Shown here one piece after another: positions 17,721-25,548 of a stretch of DNA of 64,000 bases (position 1 is its first letter; each line of letters begins with the position of its first letter). Below the pieces are notes generated by a model that was not told the DNA's origin, searched no databases, and worked only from the letters and a program-made list of their open reading frames with translations. This DNA is from Amphritea pacifica (GTDB taxonomy: Bacteria > Pseudomonadota > Gammaproteobacteria > Pseudomonadales > Balneatricaceae). Where the stretch lies: assembly GCF_016924145.1 (NCBI RefSeq), contig NZ_JAFFZO010000017.1, forward strand, positions 1 through 64,000. Reading direction: 5' to 3'. The position numbers and the translations under genes were made by a program.

Positions 17721-17773
17721 GCTTCAAACACCGGCGCAGCTATGCTGCGTCCGAGTGCTTTGACTTGTTAACA
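17721..17773 (-). other. attC site after the OLD cassette, split by the intron
   Basis: Minus strand: the core TGTTAAC (17773-17767), then left arm TCAAAGCAC, a central GGACGCAGC/GCTGCGCC hairpin, and right arm GTGTTTGA, followed directly by the group II intron. The left arm has one extra G against the right arm, the unpaired-base feature of attC. The far core is absent here, but GTTATAG at 16160-16166 beyond the intron would complete it. The site starts 4 bases after the OLD stop codon, as in a gene cassette. Confidence 0.65.
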
Positions 17774-17776
17774 CTT

Positions 17777-19627
17777 CTACTGCAAGTGAGCGCTTATTGT
17801 ATTTATCCATGATAATACCTCGCCGTCTGCATCAACATTATTAAGCCGCTTTAAAGTCATGTGTTCAATGGCCCCACGGTTTAAACGTTTTTTTGCCTTG
17901 CTCTCTTTTTTACTTTGCTTCTTCTCATCTAGATCTTCCCAAGCTATTGGTGAACCTGAAGCCTCATGAACTGCCTTTGCCACTGAAGTGGGTACATCAT
18001 CAAAAGGTTGGAAGTTCCCATTTAGCTGAATTCCGAACTCTTCGTTAATAGCTTCAAAATGAATGTAATTTTCCATCTCTCTTCTATTTGTAATTAATGA
18101 ACAACAATTATCACCACGGGCATTTACCCTATCAGCAGCATCTTGGTACTTAGCTGGTGCTGGTGGTGGGTTGTCTCTATCTAATACATGAACTTCTGGA
18201 ACTTGAAGACCTTCAAGCCTGTTAGTCCATAGCTCAAGAGTCGAACCGCCCATAGGTATATAAACCAACTCTCCTTGCTGCTCAGCATTTCGCAAATCTA
18301 CAATATTAGGATCTTCTTGTGATAAGCGTGAAGATATCCCGCTGATGTACTCAATATCATTAGGCCCTTCAACACCAACAAAGACCTTAATGTTGTGGTT
18401 TGCAAAAATCCCAAGACTTTCCTTAATTCTTAGCAAAGTGTCATCATCAGTTTCTGCTAAGAATCGCGTTCCATCAGCTGCTTTCTCAATGAATCTAATT
18501 GATCCTCGATCAACTCTACCTGCAAGGATTGGGTTGTGAGTTGTAAAAATTACTTGACTTGAATCTTCAAGCGCTAACTCTTTGATCGCATCAAGGAGTA
18601 GAAGTTGATTATTTGGGTGCTGAGATGTTTCTGGTTCTTCAATAGCAAAGATTACGTCTTGTACTTCACGTTCATCTGCCAGTTGCTCTGCTTTAGCTCT
18701 AAAAAAGTTTATCAAGAAAAGCCGTCTTACTCCGCTACCACGCTTATTCAAAGGGATTTGATCTTCATTCGTGAGTGATACTGAGAACACTTTGCTCCAA
18801 TTGAAACTAGAGAAGTTCGGATTTAGCTGGCTCGCTAAGTCAGGGTCCATTTCTCTAATTTTTTCGATAGTTAGTCTAGTGACCTCTTCAACCTGTCTTT
18901 TTACATACTCACCTATAGTTTCGAGATCACCTGCTTTTTGTTTAAGAGCTTCCTTAATAGCAAATTTTATCGGGTCTTGCGCTTCAGCGTCTTGGTCAGA
19001 GCTTGGACGATCTGATTTGAATAGTTGAAAAAGGGGAAGAATATTCTGAATAGGTTTCCAAATTTTGGATTTTATTTCTAACTCAACTACTTGCTTGTCT
19101 AAATCGACATCAGGAACACTTAGCCAAATAGCATGACGCAAAGCAGATTTGACGGTTTCATTTACTCCATCTAGATCAACTCCTAGAGATCTAGCCCTTG
19201 TTCTAAGTTGTGCGACTGTTAATGAAAACAAGTCGTTAAAGTTTTCAGCCGTTGGATGAAAAGCACGAATAAAAATTTCCTCACACTTTGGTGCGGCACC
19301 TGAGAAAACCTTCTTAACTTCGAGCTTGCCATCAGTATTTAAAAGATACTCATTTGCTGGTGATATGAGGTTGTCTGTATCTATTATTAACTGATCTGGA
19401 ATTTCTTTAAAAATACAGGTTATTTCTATAGTTTCTGAATTTCTTGAGCCTGCGGAACGATCGCCAGATTCTAGCTTGTCAGCATTAAAGAAAGCATCTA
19501 GCGCTTCAAGGATAGAAGACTTTCCTACATCATTTTTTGCTATTAGAGCCGTTAAGTCAGTTAAAGGTATTGTTATTTCTTCTCTATAGCAGCGGAAATT
19601 CTTTATTTTTACTTTTTCTAGTTTCAT
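17777..19627 (-). CDS. OLD-family ATPase/TOPRIM nuclease, cassette-borne
   Basis: A 616-aa overcoming-lysogenization-defect (OLD) type protein. The N-terminal ABC ATPase has Walker A with Lys36 in AKNDVGKSS (Ala in the first Gly position), signature region NKRGSGVRRL, Walker B FAIEEPETSQHP and the H-loop FTTHNP. The C-terminal TOPRIM domain begins near residue 395-410 with VGVEGPNDIEY and continues with VLDRDN. OLD proteins are nucleases; several protect against phages. No UvrD-like helicase is next to it, so this is a class 1, single-gene type. The gene is AT-rich compared with its surroundings and lies between two attC sites, so it was acquired as an unusually long integron cassette. The start is preceded by AAGGATTCA. 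Confidence 0.88.
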   Translation of the reverse strand: MKLEKVKIKNFRCYREEITIPLTDLTALIAKNDVGKSSILEALDAFFNADKLESGDRSAGSRNSETIEITCIFKEIPDQLIIDTDNLISPANEYLLNTDGKLEVKKVFSGAAPKCEEIFIRAFHPTAENFNDLFSLTVAQLRTRARSLGVDLDGVNETVKSALRHAIWLSVPDVDLDKQVVELEIKSKIWKPIQNILPLFQLFKSDRPSSDQDAEAQDPIKFAIKEALKQKAGDLETIGEYVKRQVEEVTRLTIEKIREMDPDLASQLNPNFSSFNWSKVFSVSLTNEDQIPLNKRGSGVRRLFLINFFRAKAEQLADEREVQDVIFAIEEPETSQHPNNQLLLLDAIKELALEDSSQVIFTTHNPILAGRVDRGSIRFIEKAADGTRFLAETDDDTLLRIKESLGIFANHNIKVFVGVEGPNDIEYISGISSRLSQEDPNIVDLRNAEQQGELVYIPMGGSTLELWTNRLEGLQVPEVHVLDRDNPPPAPAKYQDAADRVNARGDNCCSLITNRREMENYIHFEAINEEFGIQLNGNFQPFDDVPTSVAKAVHEASGSPIAWEDLDEKKQSKKESKAKKRLNRGAIEHMTLKRLNNVDADGEVLSWINTISAHLQ

Positions 19628-19669
19628 CCATTGAATCCTTAATCAACGCTCGATTCGTGTGAGCTGGAG

Positions 19670-19738
19670 TGTTAACGCTGCCATAAATTGACGAAAGGAG
19701 CGCAGCGTATTGAGGTCAATTTCATGGCCTGGTTATGT
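19670..19738 (-). other. attC recombination site
   Basis: A 69-bp imperfect palindrome on the minus strand. The core ACATAAC (19738-19732) and right core GTTAACA (19676-19670) bound the arms GCCATGAAATTGAC and GTCAATTTATGGC. The left arm has one unmatched G, as in attC stems, and a variable loop lies between. It separates the 98-aa ORF from the OLD gene. Confidence 0.75.
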
Positions 19739-19786
19739 GTTTCATACCTGCTTCTCATTTCGGACTTCCTCTACGCTCACAGGCCG

Positions 19787-20083
19787 TCATATTTCGGATA
19801 ACTTTCCTTCCATTGCCAACAAGCGGATTACGAGGTTTTCCCCAATCATCGCGTAATCCTCTTTCGACAGGTTGAGAGTCGACATCTGACCTTTGTCATA
19901 ATCGTTGAAGGTGAACAGCATTACCGTTCGCCAATCCACAGGATGGCGGGGAGCGTCTGTTTGGATATCATCGAAGATCAGACGTAATTTTCCGCCTTCG
20001 ACTTCCCTTAAGCATGCAGCCACTCCGTTTTTTGCTCTAATTCCATCATCCTGTAACATTTTCCGTACCTGCCTTGGACACAT
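19787..20083 (-). CDS. Unknown 98-aa cassette protein
   Basis: A 98-aa protein that I do not recognise. It is soluble, with a mixed charged sequence and a middle segment rich in Asp, Trp and Phe (DWRTVMLFTFNDYDKG). A longer frame reaches back to 20170 but would read through the whole attC palindrome, so the first ATG after the site is used. That ATG (20083-20081) lies inside the attC core GTTATGT itself. A second ATG at 20059 is possible. The gene ends about 50 bases before the next attC. Cassette ORFs of this kind often have no known relatives. Confidence 0.55.
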   Translation of the reverse strand: MCPRQVRKMLQDDGIRAKNGVAACLREVEGGKLRLIFDDIQTDAPRHPVDWRTVMLFTFNDYDKGQMSTLNLSKEDYAMIGENLVIRLLAMEGKLSEI

Positions 20084-20160
20084 AACGATTTGGGTAAGGG
20101 GCCGTAGCGAAGCGGAGGTCCCAGCGACCGTAGGGAGCGATCTTGACCCACTGGTTATGC
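20080..20160 (-). other. attC recombination site
   Basis: An 81-bp imperfect palindrome on the minus strand. Core GCATAAC (20160-20154) pairs with GTTATGT (20086-20080). The inner arms are TGGGTCAAG and CTTACCCA, with one unpaired base in the first arm, the usual orientation mark of attC. The variable centre contains the CTCCGCTTCGCTACGG type of loop often seen in such sites. It starts 10 bases after the 107-aa ORF stop. Confidence 0.8.
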
Positions 20161-20169
20161 ATGTATTCA

Positions 20170-20493
20170 TTAGTCACTTGCATTTCCCAATGTTGCTTTT
20201 AGCCGTTTTATACCATTGTAATCATCAAAACCCGTTTCTCGAATATTTTGCTTTGCTATTTCCTCTGGCACAGAAACGTATGCAAAGTAGGTTGTTTGTG
20301 AATGCGCTGAAGAATGAAAATACAGCTCTGTGTCCTTTGGAAGAACACCATTTCCTGTTTTAGATGATATTTCTAGTGGCGCATCAAGGGTAAACGCATT
20401 TGATGTGATGAAATTGAATTTACCCCATATTGCCCCAGCAGAAAAAGAAACAATACATAGCAATATAACTACTATGAACTTTTTCAAACTCAT
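20170..20493 (-). CDS. Unknown secreted or membrane-anchored cassette protein
   Basis: A 107-aa protein not recognised. It starts with a basic MSLKKF and a hydrophobic helix (about 6-24), so it is either anchored in the inner membrane or exported. The rest is a small soluble domain with no Cys after the helix. A GAGG ribosome site lies just before the ATG. The start is 19 bases after a GTTATGA core, and the stop is 10 bases before an attC, a typical compact cassette. Base composition is AT-rich, unlike the flanking chromosome. Confidence 0.65.
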   Translation of the reverse strand: MSLKKFIVVILLCIVSFSAGAIWGKFNFITSNAFTLDAPLEISSKTGNGVLPKDTELYFHSSAHSQTTYFAYVSVPEEIAKQNIRETGFDDYNGIKRLKATLGNASD

Positions 20494-20511
20494 TTCCTCA
20501 CTTTTCTAAAT

Positions 20512-20580
20512 TCATAACAGCTAAATATACGACAGTGCGTTCGGGAAAATACGAAAAGTTGTCGTATATCACCGTTGCGA
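20512..20580 (-). other. Candidate attC site with ATATACGACA arms
   Basis: The minus strand holds a TCGCAAC and GTTATGA core pair around a perfect ten-base inverted repeat, ATATACGACA (20569-20560) and TGTCGTATAT (20534-20525). Spacing fits an attC, but the arms have no unpaired base and the left core is poor. It lies where the boundary of the 107-aa cassette is expected. Confidence 0.45.
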
Positions 20581-20811
20581 ATCAAATTAGGAAAATCAGA
20601 TAACCCTCTGAATTCTATTGAATTCAATAAAGGTTCTACTTTGTAAAAACACGACAGCTTGTCGTATATGTGCAGAAAGACGTCAGAGTGACCGTTAATA
20701 AGATTCATTCTTGTTCTTAATCCCTGGTTCCGTTTTGCTTAATTCCTTATACCCCAATACTCACACAGAAAATAACGTTATGGAATAGGGCTTGTGCAAA
20801 ACAGTGGGAGT

Positions 20812-20862
20812 CACATATGTCGTGAAGCGCGCCAGCAGCGGGCGCAGCTTTACAGTGTTAGT
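20812..20862 (-). other. Decayed attC-like hairpin
   Basis: Minus strand arms GTAAAGCTGCGCC and GGCGCGCTTCAC pair with one extra T and one G-T type mismatch, and a CTAAC core precedes them. The far core has no GTT, so the site looks worn. It would mark the right end of the array, beside the alpha/beta hydrolase gene. Confidence 0.35.
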
Positions 20863-20912
20863 AAGCTTTAGAGGGCTAATAGGCTTTAGCACTTCAACGA
20901 TCTCGATCTGGC

Positions 20913-21716
20913 CTATATCTTCAGCGCTTCAATAAACCGCTGCATCGCTTTCAATGTAGCTTGTTGTGCCTGCAGATGGGGCACATGGCCGCAGTTCGGC
21001 AGAAACAGCGCTTCAGCGCTCTTCCCTATACCGCGGACAATATCGTCGACCTGTGCCCTTTCACCATACTGATCATCCTCTCCCTGCATAATCAGCGCCG
21101 GGCAGTGAATCTCTTTCAGCCAGTTGGTCAGATCCAGCGGCTGGAACCGCTGCCGTAGCCAGGTTTCATGCCAGGCACGAAACAGCAGATCGGTGCGATC
21201 ACCATGATAACGGGCTAACCGCATCGGCAGATCGGTACTGTTATACAGTTCAACGGCTTCATGGATGCCCGCTGTCGTGAGCGGGTCGATACGGATATGG
21301 GCCGCTTCAGTGATAATGGCGACCACTCTATCCGGCAAACAAGCCGCACCGATCAGCGCAATGGATCCGCCGTCGCTGTGTCCCACCAGCACCACCTGAT
21401 CCAGTCCGGCAGCATCCAGCACCGGTTTCAGCCAGTCCCGCCCCTCCTGCTCAAGATAGTCATCTGGCCGGGGGAGCGTAATCGGCGAAGATCGTCCGTA
21501 ACCCCGACGTTCATAAACAAAAATATCGAGACCGGACTCATCAGCCAGCTGCTGTGGAAAATCTTTCCACATATCGATATGCCCCAAAGCCTCGTGCAAC
21601 AGCACCAGCGAGGGTCTGTCCCAGCCTTCGTTATGGTGGTGCCGGCCATGCAGAGCAAAGATCTCAGTTCCATCATTGAGGGTCAGCAGCCGTTCCTGCC
21701 ATCGGATCTCATCCAT
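20913..21716 (-). CDS. Alpha/beta hydrolase
   Basis: A 267-aa hydrolase with the nucleophile elbow GHSDGGS near residue 115 and a C-terminal His in NCGHVPHLQ. The lid region carries a short helical insert. The substrate is unknown; it could act on an ester or thioester made by the enzymes encoded upstream. The ATG at 21716 lies 2 bases after the stop of the thioesterase gene, so it is the last gene of the six-gene acyl-CoA operon. A longer frame to 21776 overlaps that gene and is rejected. Confidence 0.82.
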   Translation of the reverse strand: MDEIRWQERLLTLNDGTEIFALHGRHHHNEGWDRPSLVLLHEALGHIDMWKDFPQQLADESGLDIFVYERRGYGRSSPITLPRPDDYLEQEGRDWLKPVLDAAGLDQVVLVGHSDGGSIALIGAACLPDRVVAIITEAAHIRIDPLTTAGIHEAVELYNSTDLPMRLARYHGDRTDLLFRAWHETWLRQRFQPLDLTNWLKEIHCPALIMQGEDDQYGERAQVDDIVRGIGKSAEALFLPNCGHVPHLQAQQATLKAMQRFIEALKI

Positions 21717-21718
21717 GA

Positions 21719-22138
21719 TCAACGCTCCGCAGGTATGGAGTAGGTCAGTGTGGTATGGGCGACTAACTCTTCGCAACCTTCAGAGCGAATCCACACCTCA
21801 CCTACCGCCAGTCGTTTACCGACCTTCATCAGGTTACAACGGGCCAGAAGATCGCGACCGGCCTCAGGTTTACTCATAAAATTGATATTCAGATTGGTGG
21901 TTACCGCCAGTGCTACCGGGCCTATCTGCCCCAGCAGTGCGGCATACATACAGACATCCGCCAGCGCCATCATCGAGGGGCCGGAGACAGTACCGCCAGG
22001 CCGCAGATGATCATCATCCACGGGCAGTTTCATTTCAGCCCAGCTATCCCCTAATCCGGTTAGCACACCAAACTTTTCACCCTGAGGAAAGTGCTCAGCC
22101 AGAAAGCGGTTCATCTGCTCAATGGTCATTACCGGCAT
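21719..22138 (-). CDS. PaaI-family hotdog thioesterase (139 aa)
   Basis: A 139-aa single hotdog-fold protein of the PaaI/4HBT type, which hydrolyses acyl-CoA thioesters. The family pattern is seen as RPGGTVSGPSMMALADVCMYAAL with a catalytic acidic residue (Asp) near residue 57, and TTNLNINFMSKP beyond it. It is followed at once by the alpha/beta hydrolase and preceded by a second thioesterase gene. The two thioesterases are only distantly alike, so they may serve different chain types. Confidence 0.82.
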   Translation of the reverse strand: MPVMTIEQMNRFLAEHFPQGEKFGVLTGLGDSWAEMKLPVDDDHLRPGGTVSGPSMMALADVCMYAALLGQIGPVALAVTTNLNINFMSKPEAGRDLLARCNLMKVGKRLAVGEVWIRSEGCEELVAHTTLTYSIPAER

Positions 22139-22165
22139 AGAAAAAATCCCCTTGTTATTATTGTT

Positions 22166-22639
22166 TTATGTTTGTTTCGCAGTCTCCACTACCGCCAGTG
22201 TCACCGTTGCTTTTGATACCAGCTCTGCCCGTTCGCCCGCGTGAGAGTATATTTCAGATTCTGCGATGATCAGACTGCCCCCGGGCTTCAATACCCAGGC
22301 GCGGCAGCTTAAGCGTTCTCCCCTGGCGGCCCGTAACAGGTTTATTTTAAATTCAGCGGTCAGCACAATCTGGCCCGCCGCCAGTAACGTTGCCCCGGCT
22401 GTACCGGCGGAGTGATCCGCCAGAGTCGCCTGCACTCCGGCATGTACATAGCCGTCCTGCTGCAGATGTTTTTCCTGCAGTAGCAGTTCAGTTTCACAGC
22501 GCCCCGCTTCAAAACTCACCAGTTTAAAGCCGAGTTCCCTGACAAAGGGCGCCTGGTAAAAGACCCGCTCTACCTCCGCCGCAAAGCCCGGGTTTCTTAC
22601 CCGGTACTCCGTCGGCAGGGCGTGACGCTCAACCTTCAT
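22166..22639 (-). CDS. PaaI-family hotdog thioesterase (157 aa)
   Basis: A 157-aa hotdog protein with the PaaI-like segment QDGYVHAGVQATLADHSAGTAGA (His and Asp near residues 66-74) and the strand LTAEFKINLLRAA. It probably cleaves an acyl-CoA made by the operon's synthetase, recycling CoA. It starts 2 bases after the synthetase stop, which suggests translational coupling. Substrate is unknown. Confidence 0.82.
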   Translation of the reverse strand: MKVERHALPTEYRVRNPGFAAEVERVFYQAPFVRELGFKLVSFEAGRCETELLLQEKHLQQDGYVHAGVQATLADHSAGTAGATLLAAGQIVLTAEFKINLLRAARGERLSCRAWVLKPGGSLIIAESEIYSHAGERAELVSKATVTLAVVETAKQT

Positions 22640-22641
22640 TG

Positions 22642-24297
22642 TTATAAACCATCCGCTTCATCTTTGGCCCGGTTGCGCAGAATAAACCGCTGAATCTTGC
22701 CGCTTGGCGTTTTTGGCAGTTCCGCCATAAATTCAATCTCCCGCGGGAACGCGTGGGTCGATAAGCGACTGCGAACATGGTTCTTTAACTCTGTGGCCAG
22801 CTCATCACTGGGATCATACTGTGATTTGAGCACCACATAGGCTTTGATAATCGCCCCCCGCTCCTGATCCGGTTTACCGATCACGCCACTTTCGGCAACT
22901 GCCTCATGTTCCAGCAGAGTGCTCTCGACATCCGAAGGCCCGACACGGTAGCCCGCCGTAGTAATGATATCGTCATCCCGACCATTGAAGGAGTAACTGC
23001 CATCGCCGTGACTGATAACAACATCGCCGGTAAGATAGTATTTGCCCCGGAATGGATTTTTTTCACCCCAGGTGTAACCGGGGAAGAAGAACAGCGGCGA
23101 CTTCTCCATATCCACCGCCAGCTCACCAATCTGCCCCTCGCCCAGCTCATTCAGATCATTATCCAGCGCGACCACCCGGTGACCCGGCATAGAGAAGCCC
23201 ATCGAACCGACCCGAACAATTCGCTGTTCAAGATCATGGTGGTTGCAGGCGGTCATGCCGGTTTCAGTCTGACCATAATGATCCATCACCGGACAACCCA
23301 GACGCCGCTCGACCCAGCCGATAACTTCCGGGTTAAGCGGTTCACCGGCACTGCTGGCCAGGCGCAGATCAAAAGCATCCTCTTTAGCAAGCAGACTGTC
23401 ATTGGCCATCAACAAACGATAGGCGGTTGGCGCGGCGGCCAGGTTCGTGATTTTATACTTACGCAGCATGGCGTAGGTGGTTTCCGGCGTGAAGGCGTTT
23501 TCATTGAAATGGGTGGTGTTGCCCAGCAATAAAGGACCGACTACCGCATAGTACAAGCCGTAGGCCCAACCCGGATCGGCTACATTCCAGTAACGGTCTT
23601 CAGGATGCAGGCCGATGGCATAACGCATATAGACATAAAACGACAACAGCGCCCGGGCAGGCACGGCCACCCCTTTGGCTTTGCCCACAGTACCCGAGGT
23701 AAACATCTGCAAAAATGGATCATCAGCGCCAATTCGCACAGGTTCAAAAACAGATTCCTGTTCGTTAAGCTCAGTTTCAAAGTCGGCAAGTTCAGCATAC
23801 TTTGCCTCTGCGCCATCACGGTTAAACAGCAGAATCGGTGGACAGCCATTAACCGCATCAAGCTTGCCAATATTATCGGGATCAGTCACCAACAGCTTGG
23901 TGCCTGCCTGGCTGACGCGGTACTCTATCGCGCCACTGCCAAAGGCGGTAAACAGTGGCTGATAAACGGCTCCAGCCCGCAGGACGCCTAATACAACGAC
24001 CAGTAGTTCAGGTGTTCTTGGCATAAGGCACGCCACCCGATCACCCTTGCCTATGCCTCTGGACGCCAGCAGATTAGCAAACTGTGCAGCCCTTCGCTGA
24101 AGCTCAGCGAAGGTATGACTGGAGGCGGGCCGACTGGCCCCTTCATAGTTTAACGCCACCCGGGACGGGTCTTCTGCCCAGCGATCACAGATCTCTTCAC
24201 AGACATTAAATCCCTGTTTCAGATCACCGATCAGCTGTGCCTCAATCATGGACGGAGTAAAGGAATCGTAGAATTCCTGATAGTTAGCAATAGTCAT
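22642..24297 (-). CDS. Acyl-CoA synthetase (AMP-forming)
   Basis: A 551-aa ANL-family ligase. The P-loop reads MFTSGTVGKAKG near residue 180, the DHYGQTETG motif and the hinge GRDDDIITTAGYRVGPSDVE follow, and the catalytic Lys is in KTPSGKIQRF. The N-terminal part resembles propionate/medium-chain and benzoate-type ligases of the AcsA group. It is distinct from the synthetase at 11935-13575. The start at 24297 has GAGG upstream; a longer frame to 24384 adds unsupported residues. It lies in the middle of the acyl-CoA operon, about 100 bases after the CoA-transferase gene. Confidence 0.87.
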   Translation of the reverse strand: MTIANYQEFYDSFTPSMIEAQLIGDLKQGFNVCEEICDRWAEDPSRVALNYEGASRPASSHTFAELQRRAAQFANLLASRGIGKGDRVACLMPRTPELLVVVLGVLRAGAVYQPLFTAFGSGAIEYRVSQAGTKLLVTDPDNIGKLDAVNGCPPILLFNRDGAEAKYAELADFETELNEQESVFEPVRIGADDPFLQMFTSGTVGKAKGVAVPARALLSFYVYMRYAIGLHPEDRYWNVADPGWAYGLYYAVVGPLLLGNTTHFNENAFTPETTYAMLRKYKITNLAAAPTAYRLLMANDSLLAKEDAFDLRLASSAGEPLNPEVIGWVERRLGCPVMDHYGQTETGMTACNHHDLEQRIVRVGSMGFSMPGHRVVALDNDLNELGEGQIGELAVDMEKSPLFFFPGYTWGEKNPFRGKYYLTGDVVISHGDGSYSFNGRDDDIITTAGYRVGPSDVESTLLEHEAVAESGVIGKPDQERGAIIKAYVVLKSQYDPSDELATELKNHVRSRLSTHAFPREIEFMAELPKTPSGKIQRFILRNRAKDEADGL

Positions 24298-24401
24298 TAT
24301 TTGCCTCGTTATTATGTTTATTAAGGCCCTGCGGAGGGGTAGTACAACCGACCTCATGTAGCAGGTTCTTCCCTTTATTTGCACTCTGAAATCATTTCTG
24401 T

Positions 24402-25541
24402 CTAATCAAACAAACCGCTCTCTCTGAGGGTTTCAATTTCGCCCAGGCTATATCCCAGCTGTATCATTATCTGTTCTGCCTGTTCACCACACCGGGGAGC
24501 CGATCTGATCGGTTGACGCTCAAACCCTAAAGCCGAGCCGAGCTGCCGCTCGCCATTATCTCGGGTGACAACCATCTGTCGGGCAATAAACTGGGGGTGC
24601 TGTGCCGCTTCAGAAACGGTTAACACCGGCTCCACGCAGATATCCAGTGCTGCCAGTTGCTCGCACCAGCTGTTAAGATCACGATGAATAAATTTCTGTT
24701 GTAACAGCGTCTTGAACTGGCGCTCTTCCAGTGGCGGGTTATCCTGGATATTCATCGCCTGTGCCAGCCGCTGACGAAACTGAGGTTCGAGACTGCCGAC
24801 CGATATGTAGCGATCATCGGCGGTGCGATAGTAGTCATAGACGCCAGCACCGTTAAGAAAGTTACCTTCCGGTTCAGGGTCTTTACCGCCATTCAGCGCT
24901 GCAGGCACCATCAGCGCCTGTAACGCCAGGGTATTGTCAGCCATAGAGATATCCAGATAACATCCCTCTCCACTGCTCTGACGACCGATCACTGCGGCCA
25001 GTATTGAAATCACCGCGGGGTGTGAGCCGGCAGCAACATCTGCCACCTGCAACCCCATCGGAACGGGCCCCTGAGATTTGCGTCCCATATGGCTGGCAGC
25101 CCCTGACAACGCCAGATAGTTAATATCGTGGCCTGCCCGGTCGCGATAAGGTCCCGTCTGACCATAGCCGGTAATGGAGCAATAGATCAGTTGCGGATTG
25201 ACCTGTCTGAGGGTTTCATAATCCAGCCCCAGCCGCGCCATCACCCCAGGGCGAAACTGTTCGATGAGAATATCGTATTCGCCCACCAACTCACTTATTA
25301 CTTTCACAGCTTCGGGGTGTTTAAGGTTCAGAGCCAGCGACTGTTTACCCCGGTTAAGATAACCGAAGGCTGCGGACTGCCCCTCAATCTGTGGCTGCAT
25401 GCCGCGCACCAGATCATGTCGAGATGCTGACTCAACCCGTAAAATATCGGCGCCCAGATCCGCCAGTAACATACTGGCATAGGGCCCCGGCAACAGCGTT
25501 GACAGGTCAAGCACCTTCAAACCTCTCAAGGGCGTTTTCAA
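24402..25541 (-). CDS. Class III CoA-transferase (CaiB/BaiF family)
   Basis: A 379-aa CoA-transferase. The N-terminal part has LKVLDLSTLLPGPYASMLLADLGADILRVE; the catalytic Asp lies near residue 165 in GLQVADVAAGS. These enzymes move CoA from a thioester to a free acid or act as racemases (Amacr branch). No ATG is available before the conserved start; a TTG at 25541 (LKTPLRGLK) is the best choice, 8 bases after the dehydrogenase stop. Frames reaching 25634 overlap that gene. An alpha-methylacyl-CoA racemase role is a fair alternative. Confidence 0.83.
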   Translation of the reverse strand: MKTPLRGLKVLDLSTLLPGPYASMLLADLGADILRVESASRHDLVRGMQPQIEGQSAAFGYLNRGKQSLALNLKHPEAVKVISELVGEYDILIEQFRPGVMARLGLDYETLRQVNPQLIYCSITGYGQTGPYRDRAGHDINYLALSGAASHMGRKSQGPVPMGLQVADVAAGSHPAVISILAAVIGRQSSGEGCYLDISMADNTLALQALMVPAALNGGKDPEPEGNFLNGAGVYDYYRTADDRYISVGSLEPQFRQRLAQAMNIQDNPPLEERQFKTLLQQKFIHRDLNSWCEQLAALDICVEPVLTVSEAAQHPQFIARQMVVTRDNGERQLGSALGFERQPIRSAPRCGEQAEQIMIQLGYSLGEIETLRESGLFD

Positions 25542-25548
25542 ACCAGTC

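Larger units (their letters stand above)
20494..20912. other. Non-coding stretch at the edge of the cassette array
   Basis: No convincing gene is present. It holds the candidate attC at 20512-20580, a second short palindrome ACGACA-GCT-TGTCGT at 20651-20665 with the same TTGTCGTATAT string, and a decayed attC-like hairpin at about 20812-20862. A 72-aa frame at 20490-20708 runs across the palindromes and is not accepted. Confidence 0.5.

Noticed and set aside
20086-20170. N-terminal extension of the 98-aa cassette ORF to 20170
   Set aside because: The extension is translated entirely from the attC palindrome and overlaps the previous gene's stop.
20490-20708. 72-aa minus-strand frame MNLINGHSDVF
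   Set aside because: It runs through both ACGACA/TGTCGT palindromes and the candidate attC, overlaps the next gene's start, and has no recognisable pattern.
15990-20900. CRISPR array or retron
   Set aside because: The repeats are few, differ in sequence and are palindromic attC-like sites; the reverse transcriptase has group II intron motifs and ribozyme flanks, not retron ones.
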